DNA from: Pictodentalium vernedei
Lineage: Eukaryota; Mollusca; Scaphopoda; Dentaliida; Dentaliidae
DNA length: 64,000 nt
Assembly: GCA_031216915.1 (NCBI GenBank)
Contig: CM062290.1
Coordinates: forward strand, 167,729,453-167,793,452
Direction: 5' to 3'
The notes beneath the pieces are model-generated. The model ran no database searches, was not told the origin of the DNA, and worked only from the letters and a program-made list of their open reading frames with translations. Position numbers and translations under genes: made by a program. Below, in pieces: positions 22,901 through 33,536 of this stretch (the first letter of the stretch is position 1; every line of letters begins with the position of its first letter).

Positions 22901-23150
22901 TCGACCTATTCTCGTCACTTGCGTTTTTAGGTCCGTAATTGTTTTTAATTATTTTGATTCTTTTTACACGTCGATTTTAGTCTGCTATTATTTTAGAATT
23001 ATTCTATAATGTCACAATTTATTAGAAATTCAAGGACTTTTCAAGACAAATGTTCATTTTTCAAGAGCTTTTCAAGGTAAAATATAGATTCAAGGACTTT
23101 TCAATACAAACGTCAAATTCAAGGACTTTTCAAGGCCTGTGCGGACCCTG
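19959..23150 (-). mobile_element. hAT-superfamily DNA transposon (3.2 kb), apparently complete
   Basis: The ends are CAGGGTTCATACAG (19959-19972) and, as the complement, CAGGGTCCGCACAG (23137-23150), 11 of 14 matching. Subterminal regions carry repeats of CAAGGACTTTTCAAGG at both ends. The flanks ATAAAATA and AAAATAAA are too A/T-rich to prove an 8 bp duplication. Sibling Helentron copies read CACACCAAATAAAAATTCTC without interruption (18323, 57590), confirming insertion. One long uninterrupted transposase frame is inside. Confidence 0.85.
20353..22761 (-). CDS. hAT-family transposase with BED-like finger and C-terminal coiled coil
   Basis: This is a single uninterrupted 802-residue frame. 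Residues 1-60 form a BED-like zinc finger (C32-x2-C35-x16-H52-x5-H58). The RNase-H-like core includes FDES (D202), SMDGPSVNW (D269) and HRWLEN (W358). A hATC-type dimerisation motif, ASVERGFSVN, holds E649. The D202-D269 spacing (67) is almost that of the Hermes catalytic pair D180-D248 (68), so D202/D269/E649 are the likely DDE residues. Residues about 700-800 are a Lys/Glu-rich coiled coil with FVTKSNSYSK. An extension this long after hATC is unusual for classic hAT proteins but resembles an uncharacterised animal family I recall. The protein would act in the nucleus on the CAGGGT ends. The intact frame suggests recent activity or retention. Confidence 0.85.
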   Translation of the reverse strand: MGKCVFNISWLENPEYKNWLRICESDKYKARCAICLKSIELGRMGESAIKSHAKSEKHRKMLKLIETSTQTISSLGIFKSNSKDSATVSSPVTSDGRTDSRFDVQQSNQSSGSSTINSFVVPTDVLSAEILWTFYTVASHSSYSSNESVGKLFKLMFPDSGIANKFSCGERKSAYLCVFGIAEHLKKKLLAEVTGPFVILFDESLNHKIHQKQMDIHVRYKSNKNQVVTRFLGSTFMGHGRAEDMVQHFREGVFESGLDMSKILQISMDGPSVNWKFYKEISQIISDEFNLQLINIGSCSLHIMHNSMKSGVEASGWSVSKILSSLYYLFKDTPARREDFTALTGSDLFPLKFVGHRWLENSPACDRAIKLWPEINTYIKAVSEKKLRNPDTKSFEVIKDAVCDPLVISKLTYFKSISSVFLPFLTDYQSDQPMIFFFEKDIMDIVKPLMRKVIKQSVLDGATTTEKILNIDLSDKSNHKTHSQIDVGFSTQKALKDDVDRAKKNGKAISDRSLMDFKMECKDFVVALLQKLLHKCPVTYSLVRYLSAFDPCEMSSNPSVCRKKFKHILPIMYSAGKIKEDYCDQTEIQYHDFLEKIPQFGSKLFSDFDYRKDRVDDLFHKYMNDKCFNRLKNIVDKLMILSHGQASVERGFSVNKEVEVENLKSQSVVAQRLICDYVKSVGGILNVVIDKGLIHSSSLARHKYEVYLNEQREKKKSEREREKRKHIIDELEELKQKKKRLKEDGESLLKSADQLCEKAESTGEITFVTKSNSYSKTAKEKFSDVEKVEKEIEEKVEALKHC

Positions 23151-23584
23151 AAAATAAAAATTCTCAGTGTCATGTAGTTTTGAAGATATGGGCATTTAAA
23201 TTTTCTATTTTTAGGTTCTGCGGTTCCCATGGAGTGACGGGAAATTTTTTTTTTGAAATATAATTATTAGGTACTTATGACCCAACAAGTCTTCATATCG
23301 GCCTCTGAATTCAGAAAATAGAAATTTCTCTGGTACTGCTGGTTCATAAGATTTTTTAAAGATTCAAACTCACTTTTTGGGCGTGGCCCACCAAGGGGCG
23401 AGGCAACTTGATTTGAACAAAATCAAAATGCGATGTCATAACAAATTATTATCTCAAATTTCCCTTAAATCAGTTCAGCAGTTTTGGAGAAGAAGATGCA
23501 AACAACATGTCCACATACGACAGACGGTGAGTGATCACTATAGCTCATCGACTGAAAATCAGGTGAGCTAAAAAAAAAAAAAAT

Positions 23585-25012
23585 AGGATGTTCTCATTCA
23601 GACATTATACAGTCTTCCTACCAAGTTACAATGAAATCCCATCGTAACCTGCAGACTGTGCTAAAGGTTTTTTGGTTCTGGGCTTGGGCAGCCATCACGG
23701 CTGAATGATCGCGACCAAAAGGGGAAGTTCTCATTAAGACATTATATGGAGTCATCGTACAAAGTTGCAATGAAATCTCTTCATAAATACGACCTGTAGT
23801 CTGTGCTAAAGGTTTTCGGGCTTTGTCGCAGTGATGGTCGACCGATCGCACCTGAAAGGGGACGTTCTCATCTAGACATTATGCCGAGTCATCGCACAAA
23901 GTTACAATGAAATCTCTTCATAAATATGGCATGTAGACTGACTGCTAAAGATTTTCGGTCATCTGGCCTGTGTAGCCATCATGGTTGACCGATCGCAACC
24001 AAAAGGGGGACGTCCTCATCTAGACATTATACAGGGTCATCCTACTAAGTTACAAAGAAATCCCTGCATAAATACAACCTGTAGTCTATGTTAAAGGTTT
24101 TCTGGTCTTGGGCTCGGGCAACCGTCACGGTTGACAGATCACGGCCAAATGGGGAAGTTCTCATCTAGACATCATACTGAGTCATCCTGTCAAGTTACAA
24201 AGAAATCCCTTCATAAATACAACCTGTAGTTTGTGCTAAAGGTTTTGGGGTTTTGGGCTCGGGAAGCCGTCACGGTTGAACAATCGCAACCAAAAGGGAT
24301 GTTCTCATCTAGACATTATCTGTAGTTATCCACCTAAATTACAATGAAATCCCTTCATAAATGTGACCTGTAGACTGTGTTAACAGGCTTTGGGCCCCTG
24401 TAGCCATCACAGTTGACCATCACGACCAAAAGGGGACGTCCTTATATAGACATTATACAGAGTCATCCTACCAAGTTACAATGAAATCCCTGCATAAATA
24501 CGACCTGTAGCCTATGCTCAAGGTTTTCGCTCGGGCAGCCATCAGTTGACAGCTCACAGTCAAATGGGGAAGTTCTCATCTAGACATCATAGTCATCCTA
24601 CCAAGTTACATTGACATCCCTCCATATTAAATACAGCCTGTATACTGTGCTAAAAAATTTTGGGTTTTGGGCTTGGGCAGCCATAACGCTTGACATATCA
24701 TGACCAAAAGGGGACATTCTCATCTAGACATTATACAGAGTCATTGTACCAAGTTACAATGAAATCCCTTCATAAATATGACCTGTGGACTGTACTATAA
24801 AGGTTTTGGGGTCGGGCAGCCATCGCGGTTGATCGATAGCAACCAAAAGGGGATGTTCTGATCTAGACATGACCCCAAACCTTCATGACGATCGGACAAG
24901 AACTGTGGGGTGTTCTAAAGGAAAATGTGAACTCAAAGACTAACAGACTTCCGCACACATGATGGCAATAGCTTATCTTGACTTTGTCAAGTTAAGCTCA
25001 AAATCGTGACAG
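23585..25012 (+). mobile_element. Tandem-unit element, about 10 units of about 140 bp
   Basis: TTCTCATCTAGACATTAT-type words recur near 23591, 23730, 23857, 24013, 24159, 24303, 24439, 24571, 24717 and 24857. Each is followed by AAGTTACAATGAAATCCC, CATAAATA and a TGACCGATCGCAACC-like phrase. The end is ACAGACTTCCGCACACATG, then a CTTGACTTTGTCAAGTTAAGCTC hairpin-like terminus (about 24975-25010). The same unit appears at 62930-63590. There is no coding region. Confidence 0.7.
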
Positions 25013-25514
25013 CCCTAGTTTCCTTTTTACTACGGCATATGTACATGTTGCAATCACATGGGTATAACAATACTCTTAAATGCTATGTACTTATGAATAG
25101 AAAATGAATTCCTGCAACAGGAATTTGTGGGAATCAAACTGATTTTTGTGAATAGTGACAGATTTTAAGGTTTGGTGTTGTTATCACAAAAGGTAACTAA
25201 ATTTTGGATGGGATCCACTCTGTCAGCTTTTATTATCACAGCAGAGTAACAATAACAGCTGTGATTTCACATGCCAAATTAATTCTAGAGATGCAGTTTA
25301 CCACACTCAGACTTTTTTCAAATCTGAATGCTATGAGGAACTTTGTGAGGTTCTTGGAACAATTACAGACATGGTCTTATAATGCCAATAACTGGTAGCA
25401 TTTACACAAATTTGGATTTGATCTTCATCCACCCTACAGGTAGACATATACCCATATAAGCTTACTTGTCACTGCAGTAACAAATTTTCATGGTAGTGTA
25501 ACTAATTACATAAA
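25013..25514. other. Unassigned A/T-rich stretch
   Basis: I see no gene, repeat family or structure that I can support. A 64-codon plus frame (25204-25398) has no recognised feature. Confidence 0.4.
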
Positions 25515-27640
25515 ATGAAAGTGTCAATGACACTGTAGCTCAACTTGTGTAAGACATGTGCATGTATAGTATGAGACACAGCAATGACACACATCTAGGT
25601 AATGACCTGATAACAAAGGTACATGTAAAGTACTGTAAAGGTCTGACCCAAGCCTGCAACAAGTGTACAGGTAAAGTATTGTAAAGGGTGGTGACAGTTA
25701 GATGCTAGACTAGAAAAGAAATCGCCATGGGGTTAATGTTACAATGGGGATCCTTGTATGGTGCACCATAAGCCAAATGTTAGCAACTGTTTTGGCCTGT
25801 TTGATTCAAACCCTTCTAAGGTTGATTTATACTAATTAATAAATATTTGTCCAGTCCTTCTTAAAATACAGGTATCGGGTTGTGCTAATACTGTTTACGT
25901 TCCCCAAACACCAAATATTAACACAGGAACTTGGTTTTAACACATTTGAATATACACATCATATAAAAATTTATTCAAATCAGAACTTTCATATAGAAGT
26001 TCCGTACAAATAAACTGATTGCACCTAATTTCGGTACAAAATGGCCACTGGTGGTCATCTTGAATTTCGGAGCGCAGCCTAAAACACTCGTTCTCGTCCC
26101 ACGGTGATAACAAAGGTACCCAAGAAGTTTCATAAAGATTGGCTGATAAATACAGCCTGTAGCCAGAGCGTTGTGGAGGGACGGACAGATGGTGACGGGC
26201 CATTAAAAAACCTCAAATTTGACTACGTCAAAGTTGAGATAAAAATAAACTCATCAACTCCTTCCAAAGGAAAAGTCATCAATAAATATAGAAGTTCAGA
26301 ACCCAAAATACTGATTGTACCTAATTTCGGCACAAAATGGCCAATGGTAGCCATCTTGGATTTTGGACCGAACCCAAAAAAACTTGGTCTTGTCCCACAG
26401 TAAAAATAAAGGTACCCAAAAAGTTTTGTGAAGATCAGTTCATAAATACGGCCTCTACCCAGAGCCATATTGAAATGTGCACTTACTGTGTAAAAGTAGA
26501 ACTGAATAAATCAAAGTTTGTCTAATTGGCCACCGGCGGTCATCTTGAAATTTCGGACTGCACCCCAAAACACTTGTTCTCATCCCAAGGTGATACAGTC
26601 TATAGCCCGAGTCGTATTGGCATGTGTAATGTGTATAAGTAGCACTGGAATAAATCAAAGTTCAACTAATTTGCATAATTTATGTATGAGAAAAAAAAAC
26701 CTGTATTATATGCGATATATTCCATGTTACTAAATATTCATACAAAAATTTATTCACATCAGAACCTTCATATCAAAGTTCTGTACGAAAAATTGATTGC
26801 ACCTAATTTTGGTATAAATTGGCCTCCGGCAGCCATCTTGAATTTTGGACTGCACCCAAAAATACCCGTTCTCGTCCCAAGGTGATAACAAAGGTACCCA
26901 AGAAGTTTCATAAAGATCGCTTCATAAATACTGCCTCTAACCAAAGCCGTACCGACATGAGTACTTACTGTGTATAAGTAGCACTGAATAAATCAGTTCA
27001 TCTAACTTGCATAATTTCTGCCAGAGAAAAAAACACGTATTACAAGTGATGTATTCCATGTTACTAAGCATTCATACAAAAATTTATTCAAATCAGAACT
27101 TTCATACAGAAGTTCTGTACAAAAAACTGATTGCACTAATTTTGGTACAAAATGGCTGTTGGTGGCCATCTTGAATTCTGGACTGCACCCAAAAACACTT
27201 GTTCTCGTCCGACAGTGATAACAAAGGTACACAAGAAGTTTTGTAAAGATCGGTTCATAAATACGGCCTCTAGCCAGAGCCGTATTGATTATTTATTTAT
27301 TGGTGTTTAAGGTCACATATTTTTGCACAATGGCTAATCATGACCACAACATGAATATCAACTCAAGACCAGGGATGAGAGTTTATAAGCCATGTTGCCC
27401 ATTTTAGAGAGGGTTTGCACCTCCCAAGCACTGGTGACTGGGTCCTATTTTAGCAGTAAAACATAGCCTGTTTACCGCAGTGAACAGGCATTGCTTCACT
27501 TCCCGGGGTTCCCACGGGGAAGAGCCGTATTGAATTGTTGATGGATGGACAGGCGTCCAGACGGACAAAGGGCCACAGAAAACCTCAAATTTGTCTACTG
27601 ATGAACTGATAATCGGCAATCGGAACTGGCCGGTTATGGG
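25515..27640 (+). mobile_element. Helentron-like array element, GTAGCTCAACTT family, copy 1
   Basis: The left end AAGTGTCAATGACACTGTAGCTCAACTT matches 51830-51870. A first 3' end (CTACGTCAAAGTTGAGATAAAA) occurs at about 26220-26243. Further units follow with AGTTCTGTACAAAAAACTGA, CTCGTTCTCGTCCCA, GATAACAAAGGTACCCAAGA and TTTGCATAAT. A SINE-like copy interrupts the last unit (27289-27520). The tail GACGGACAAAGGGCC near 27555 marks the microsatellite region. There are probably two adjacent or nested elements. Confidence 0.6.
27289..27520 (-). mobile_element. SINE-like retroposon, family V, perfect 13 bp TSD
   Basis: AGAGCCGTATTGA at 27276-27288 and 27521-27533 are identical direct repeats around a 232 bp family V copy running from TTATTTATTGGTGTTTAAGG to CGGGGTTCCCACGGGGA. 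It is inserted in a unit of the surrounding array, so it is younger than that array. Confidence 0.8.
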
Positions 27641-28140
27641 GCATCGGCTGATTATGACAACCAGCAGTTAAAAACTGGCCATTTCCGGTTATTCTATATT
27701 TAACACTGACTATTAAAATCTCTGATATCTGACAATTTCAATAAAGATTCCCCCATTAAAAGCATGTGTAGTGCATATCAGAAAATTTAGGAATTTGCAG
27801 AACCGAGATATTACAGAATTTACCATCTGCAATCGATACGAGATCACCACTATCCCCAGCGAAAGAAGTCACCGGTCTTCAATCATGGTGCTGAACAACG
27901 TTGCATTGGATACATGTATAAATAAAATGTGTTCAGCCACTAGTCTGTAGTACTTCCTGTTTCAAGCATCACAATACAATAAGAAATTCAAATTGGAGAA
28001 AAACTGAAAAACACTCTTTTTTCGATGGCAGATGATTGTTATGCAACATGTAAGTCGCATGTCTGCACAAACACGTTTTCAGTTTGTCAAGCTCATTTTT
28101 CAATTCAGTTACCTGAGCTTACCTCCCTTAATGTTTCTCT
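27641..28140. other. Unassigned; left edge with GATAATCGGC words
   Basis: Positions 27605-27655 hold ATCGGCAATCGG/CATCGGCTGATTATG, resembling ends of the AATCGGTATC-type hAT MITE family. The rest shows no supported gene or repeat. Confidence 0.35.
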
Positions 28141-28149
28141 CCAAATGAA

Positions 28150-28615
28150 CATTGAATAATAATATATTTTGACACCGAGTGTGTGTCTGTAAACAATGTG
28201 CCATACAAACTTCACAACACACATTAACATCAAAGTTGCTATTCAATTAAGACACAAAGTATGTGCACTCAGTATCTCTGCACAAAATGTAATGTATATC
28301 AAGTTTCAAAGTAAAATCTTTAGAAATACAGTAGTTCTCTCTACAAGATTTTCCTACGCTGTTACAATAGCACTATTCAAGTGCAATAACTCTGTAATGT
28401 CTGCAGAGTTGCAGCAAATTTGTGATGTACATCTGCTCTTGATGTTGACCTATAGTGAGTTTCAAAGTACTATCTATCTTAAGAAATAAAATAGTTCACT
28501 TCACAAGATGAACAGACTGACTGACCAGCCAACTGCCCTACCTCTACATTGATTCCAGTATAACACTGTATAACACTGTATTACCACCCTCAAACGATGT
28601 TTGTTGGGTATAAAA
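28150..28615 (+). mobile_element. Pearl-like element with two degenerate units, GGGTATAAAAA end
   Basis: Two related units carry ATCAAGTTTCAAAGTAAAAT (about 28295) and AGTGAGTTTCAAAGTACTAT (about 28455). They are followed by GACTGACTGACCAGCC and a 3' end GTTTGTTGGGTATAAAAAC (28600-28617). That end resembles the GGGGGTATAAAAACTC terminus near 9700. There is no coding region. Confidence 0.45.
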
Positions 28616-28694
28616 ACAATTTATTTAAAAATTTCCCTCTAATTTAGTTTAAAAAATTATACAAAGCCTGATCAACACTCCTTTACATCCTATT

Positions 28695-29215
28695 GTACCA
28701 AGTTTTCGGGCCTGGCATTCTTTAGGAGTGCAGGAGTGCTGCAAGCCTACTGCACGCCTAGAAAAAATTGAGGAGGGCAATTTTTTGCACCCCTCGATTT
28801 TCTGTAATCCCAGACCAGTTTGGGACTGCTTTTAAAATCTATTATCATTTTGTTCCCTGAGTTCCAGTGTGTTCTCTGTGCCTACTGGCGCAGAGAACAA
28901 TTTGGAACTCGGGCCAATTTGTCAATGTTGCACTGATTCGCAATAATTCATGACCCATTCTGTGTCGCATTTCGATACATTTTGAGTGTAGAAGACAGTC
29001 ACATAAGAATTGAAATTTGAATAATGAGATGTGTGTGACGATTTGTCCACAATGTAGCTGAATGTAGTACAATTTTTCAGTCACAATATTAATACCTTGA
29101 AGTGAATACAACCAAAATAGCATACAAGTTTTTGCATTGAAAATTTCAGGTGCAATTGCACTCCCAATCAATCTGAGGAGGACAACTATTTTGCACTCCC
29201 TTGATTTTCTAGATT
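28695..29215. mobile_element. TIR element, GGCCTGGCATTCT ends, inverted sibling of 63640-64000
   Basis: GGGCCTGGCATTCT at the left and the complement of the right end (AGGCCTGGCAATCT) form terminal inverted repeats. The interior (GTGTCGCATTTCGATACATT, GTCACAATATTAATACCTTG, CATACAAGTTTTTGCATTG) is found reversed at 63640-63900. A hairpin, GTTCTCTGTGCC...GGCGCAGAGAAC, at about 28868-28898 is absent from the other copy and looks like a small later insertion. Confidence 0.55.
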
Positions 29216-29562
29216 GCCAGGCCTGAGTGTTTAGCTAAGTTTTGTTACTTTATAGTCACATTGTGGTAACATTATGGCAAAAATATGGTCTTATACTGAT
29301 ACCTTACACATTCCAAAAAAGGTCTCCATCTCAATGGCTCAAATTACTTATTAAAGATTTACCTTTAAGAATATTCCAAGTAATATTACATGCTAATGCA
29401 GGTTTTCTCATAAAGTAAATTTACAGGTCATATAATGTGGTGAAACAAAACAGAAATGCTAAAAAGAAAGAATTACCATGACTAGTGTATATATGTAGAG
29501 GTTTATGTGTGGGTGGGTATTACAGGTACACTGTTATCAATGGCAAAAAAGTGCATTTTTAT

Positions 29563-29985
29563 TAGAGCTGAAACGATTCATCGTGAAACGAAAGTATCGT
29601 AATTAATTATCTGGTGATATGTATCAAGATTTGCTTGTACTGTATCATGATACACGTGTACCCAAAACTGCATGAATATTTTGTTAAAGACACTTCAAAA
29701 ATGGCCTCATTGTTGACTATTTGCATCCATTATATGTAGTTTTCCTTTGAAGTTGGGATTGTAGAAGTCTGAATTTACATTGCTCTCGGGTATTTGTGAG
29801 CAGTGAATAGCACAAACTATTAATCTCCCTCTGGAACCTTTATATGGGTATTCATTACTCCTTTACTGAAAAATTGTTACTTATTACTCTCCTCCTCATC
29901 GTGCTCGTAAGAAGTGTTTGAGGCAGTAGAATATCAAAATACATTGTTATCGATATGGTCAAGAAGTATCAAGATACAACACATG
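29563..29985. mobile_element. hAT-like MITE (ACGATTCATCGTG end), right-truncated
   Basis: TAGAGCTGAAACGATTCATC starts the element. The interior CACTTCAAAAATGGCCTCAT and CATCCATTATAT is shared with the sibling at 40117-40777. The right end fades in GTATCAAGATACAAC near 29970 with no matching terminal repeat. Confidence 0.5.
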
Positions 29986-30242
29986 ACACCAGGTCTGGCA
30001 TTCTAGAAAGTATTTGAGTACAAATAATTCCAATTCTCAATTTGCCAAGGAGTACAACTGCCTTCTTAAATCTCAATGCAGCTTTTATTAGACACTTGGC
30101 CATCTAAGGTCCAAAGCTGAGCTTTGGCTCAGGTTTGGGCCTGAGGTGGTAAAGAGTTAGAATTTTTCTCGGAGAGCAGTAGGCATGCAGCATGTCTGCT
30201 TGTCTAAAGAATGCCCAGCCTGAAGAACTAATAACCAACAAT

Positions 30243-31567
30243 TAGAGGTATGCCGATAATCGGTATCATCTATCAGTATTAGCGAATGAGTTAATTATCG
30301 GCAGCATATTGGTATCTGTAAAAGAAGGTTTCTCAGCCTATATCATTGCTGATAATTTTTCAGCAATTCTGCATAAAAAAATCTGTAAAAATTTCTGCAG
30401 TCATCATCGTTTTATGGTCATATTTCTAGAAAAAAAACAATAAATGCTGGAATGTTCTGAAATACTATTCTCCATATAATTACAGCATAGTAAGTGATAT
30501 ATTCAAATAAATCATTGTTCAGTGTTGCACCCCTATTCATTTATCACCTATTTTCGATTGTCAACAAAAGAAAATTCCCATAACCCATGTGCAATGTATA
30601 GACCACATGTCACTTCACTGTCTTCAGTCATCATTGAAGATTGAAGAATTGAGCACAGACCACGCCTACAAAAGAATCATGACCAATCAGCAGCCAGCCA
30701 TGGTGTCATGACTCCAGTACAATGCAAATGAGTAGCTGCAAAGTGTCTGGTTTCTGTTTTATTTACTTTAACCCTCTGCACACTAATATCAAAATATCGT
30801 AATTTTAAGCAGCATATTTTTCTTGAAATGCAGCTAGGAATTTAACTAATTCAGTCTTGGCTGATAGAACTCAATTAGCTCTGTCAAACAAGACTGAATT
30901 GGTTAAAATCCTAGTTGTAGTATTATGGGAAATAATTTTGGTTTGGAATTTTGAAATTTCGACGTCAGTGTGCAGAGGGTTAAAATAACTTTTCTTGACC
31001 TGTATTTTCATTCTCTGGTGAAGTTTTCATCTAGTGAAATGATGTCAGAAGGTTGTGTGATAGTAACAAAACAAAGTGACACAAATTCAAGCTCAGCAAA
31101 ATAAACAAGATTAACCTTTGTTATATAATTTTTAAAAAAAGCACATGGCAATCACCCAGTTTCCTGGTATCACTTTAACAATTCCTGGAATTCTAGTCTG
31201 TTTTAAAAAGCTGGTTTTGGTTTCCCTTGGCTGTCATGTTATACAATTCCTGGAGACACCAGCATAATATGTATTTTATCAAAAGCTAATTATTGGGTAA
31301 AATTTCTTCCAATACACATGGTGGCATGTATTATTTCCAATTTTTCTCTTTGATATCATCTGCAACAAAACTCATGTATTGTCTATCGGTGCCAAGAAAA
31401 CATTGTACAAGTTGCAACATGCTATCAACTTTTGCTGTTTTGATAGGTTGACTTCACATGTGCTTATTCCCAAGTCAATGAAGTATCGGTATCATTATCG
31501 GCTGCTATCTAGAACAGTGGATATCGGTATCGGCAAAACCGATAACACTGGTATCGACACACCTTTA
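30243..31567. mobile_element. hAT-like element, TAGAGGTATGCCGATAATCGG ends, 8 bp TSD
   Basis: The left end TAGAGGTATGCCGATA and the complement of the right end, TAAAGGTGTGTCGATA, are terminal inverted repeats with ATCGGTATC-rich subterminal parts. The flanks CCAACAAT (30235-30242) and CCAAAAAT (31568-31575) match at 7 of 8, as expected for a hAT duplication. The element is 1.3 kb without transposase and contains a TTAA MITE at 30772-30979. Confidence 0.65.
30772..30979. mobile_element. piggyBac-like MITE, CCCTCTGCACACT ends, nested
   Basis: TTAA at 30768-30771 and 30980-30983 flank a 208 bp element with perfect 13 bp terminal inverted repeats CCCTCTGCACACT. The middle carries AACTAATTCAGTCTT facing AAGACTGAATTGGTT. 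Relatives with CTTGTTTGACAGAGCTCA palindromes occur at 50234 and 44995. It lies inside the hAT-like element 30243-31567. Confidence 0.8.
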
Positions 31568-32540
31568 CCAAAAATATTGTTTACTGTATAGTTGTTTCTA
31601 GAAGTCCCAGAGTTCAATTAAATCAACTTTAATCAATTATTCTTCCTCAAAATTCAAACATGAAATGTCATAATTGCGTCAGCCCAAGCCCATTCCAATG
31701 AAGGGTTATGAGCCATGTTTTGAAGGTAAATACAGAGCAAAATAATAGGAATTTGAAAAGCAATTTTTTGTTAACCATGGCTTAATAGAGACGCTACGTT
31801 AGGTAAAGGGTAAATGATATTTATTTTGTACTTCACAGAGGTCCATTACAGACAAATAATTTTTTCTTCAATGATCGTCCAAACAACAAATAGTGATTCT
31901 CAAGAAGTTTCTGTTAAGATCAGTATTTAGTTACCGATAATCTACTGACTTTTTGCTGATTAACTTTGCTTATAAAGCAGATTCCAATACTGTACATACT
32001 GTGGTCATAAATGTGGTCTCTTTCTTGATCAGATCACAAAAGACAGCAGTGGGTCGAGATTTTAAACTAAAACAGCCCACCAAGGGCGACTAATCCTCCC
32101 TCAAAAAAGTCACGATAAACAGCCCAGTTGAACTTGAGTGAGAGGAAACCTGGAAAATTTCCAAGTTAAAAGTCACTGTTCTTTGAAATCCCTATCCAGA
32201 GCAACATAAGACCATGCATAAAATGAAAATCTGTTCCACACGTGTGCAGATTGGAAATCGTTGAGACTTTTTTTTAAATAGAAGCGATATTTCATTGGAA
32301 TTTTCAACAAATCATGTACCGCAATAACAATTTGAATCGCTAGCGATAGCCAAAAATCGTCTCCTGGGTTCCAATGCCAACTGGCACATAGAACACATTA
32401 GAACTCAAGGGACGAAATAGTAACCTGAATTCTCCTCGCAAATTTGCTTGGCGATAAAATGTGTTCTTTGTGTTGATAGTTGTCAAATGAATTGCTGAGT
32501 GTCTTAATTGTTTCAATAAATGTGAAGGCATGTAATAAAA
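31568..32540. other. Unassigned, with TTAA-MITE fragment at 31680-31808
   Basis: CCCATTCCAATGAAGGGTTA through TACGTTAGGTAAAGGGTAAA is the right half of the CCCTTTACCTAACA MITE family. Positions 32380-32410 (CCAACTGGCACATAGAACACAT) resemble the small hairpin insertion at about 28868. No gene is supported. Confidence 0.4.
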
Positions 32541-32542
32541 AT

Positions 32543-32693
32543 AGAACGACACACGTGTGTGAATGGGTTAATCGATATGGCACTTGTGCCGTCAGGGAAG
32601 GATAAAACTCAAGGCCTGTGGCCCCTCATTCTATCCTTCTGCGCTGGCACACCTGCTAAATTGAATAACCCATTCACACACGTGTGTCGTTCT
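32543..32693. repeat. Foldback with perfect 28 bp arms
   Basis: The 28-base arm AGAACGACACACGTGTGTGA... (32543-32570) is matched perfectly by its complement at 32666-32693 around a 95-base centre. The centre itself has GAAGGATA/TATCCTTC and GGCAC/GTGCC pairs, so it can fold into a stacked hairpin. ACACGTGTGT within the arm is itself palindromic with an E-box core CACGTG. It is probably a foldback MITE. Confidence 0.85.
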
Positions 32694-32699
32694 GTGTAT

Positions 32700-33200
32700 T
32701 TACCTTTGGTATAATGAGCCTAAAATAAATAGAATTCTTCATGACATCACACTCAACTCAACCCATGTGTCAAGTTTGGTTTTGATTGGGGCAACAGAAT
32801 ATTAATTGAAGAGTGAAAACCAACTCGCGGAAAGTTTTCAAGATCAAGATCACTGTGGCATTGACCTTTGGTACAATGCCTCAAAATAAATAGGGTTCTT
32901 GCAGTTGGGTTTTGAATGGCCAAGAAGAACTTCAATTAGATAGTGGAAACCAACATTGTCAACGACGGATAGACAGCAACATGGCTCTATCTAACCTCCT
33001 CTCCCTTCCTTAACTGATGGAGTGCTAGAAGTCACCACTATGGCTCTACTGAAAAGTGCTGGAAGCCACTTTAGTGGCTTTGCACTGTATGCACTAACCT
33101 GATGTCTGCTCAGCAGTCCTAAAATTTTTTTTAATCTCAACCTGTTAGGTTGCAATTTATTGGAGAATGTCTCTTAGTACACTCCAATAAATTGTTACAA
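32700..33200. repeat. Two degenerate tandem units, then short hairpin
   Basis: GGTATAATGAGCCTAAAATA (about 32709) and GGTACAATGCCTCAAAATAA (about 32868) head two related units of about 160 bp, ending in CAACGACGGATAGACAGC, the usual core-unit plus GACGG tail. At 33152-33191 a hairpin has 13-base perfect arms CAATTTATTGGAG/CTCCAATAAATTG. No gene is seen. Confidence 0.45.
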
Positions 33201-33536
33201 AACAGTTATTTATGAACAAAATTTGCGGAACTGAGGCTGCTCTTGCTGGTAGCATGGTATCATTGAAAAAAAAATACCCATGTTTCAAATCACCTCAGAA
33301 AAATAATTTAGCACTCAAGTTAAAATTTTGGGGGAGAAAAAAGTTCAATATGCAAAATCAAGAATCAAAAGAAAAATAGAAACGAAAATAGCATCAGAGA
33401 TTCAATGTTTCTGCATTTCTTTTCTTGACAAGAGAGATTTACAACGCTGTGGCAAAGAAAGTGCAGAGAATTTTGACCAATAGTAATCTGGCTAAAATTC
33501 TGTTATCCACCTTTAAGATCACAGTATTGAAGTATT

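Larger units (their letters stand above)
18917..23570 (+). mobile_element. Helentron-like element H2, split by a SINE and a hAT transposon
   Basis: CAAGAGGCCCCACAGGGCC starts one base after H1 ends, and AATCAGGTGAGCTA ends the element before a poly(A) run. Two divergent core units occupy about 18950-19330 (poly(C) at 19165-19176). The conserved 3' region is interrupted by a SINE (19463-19836) and a hAT element (19959-23150), then resumes at 23151 with AAAATAAAAATTCTCAGTG. H2 is therefore older than both insertions. No Helitron protein is encoded. Confidence 0.7.
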
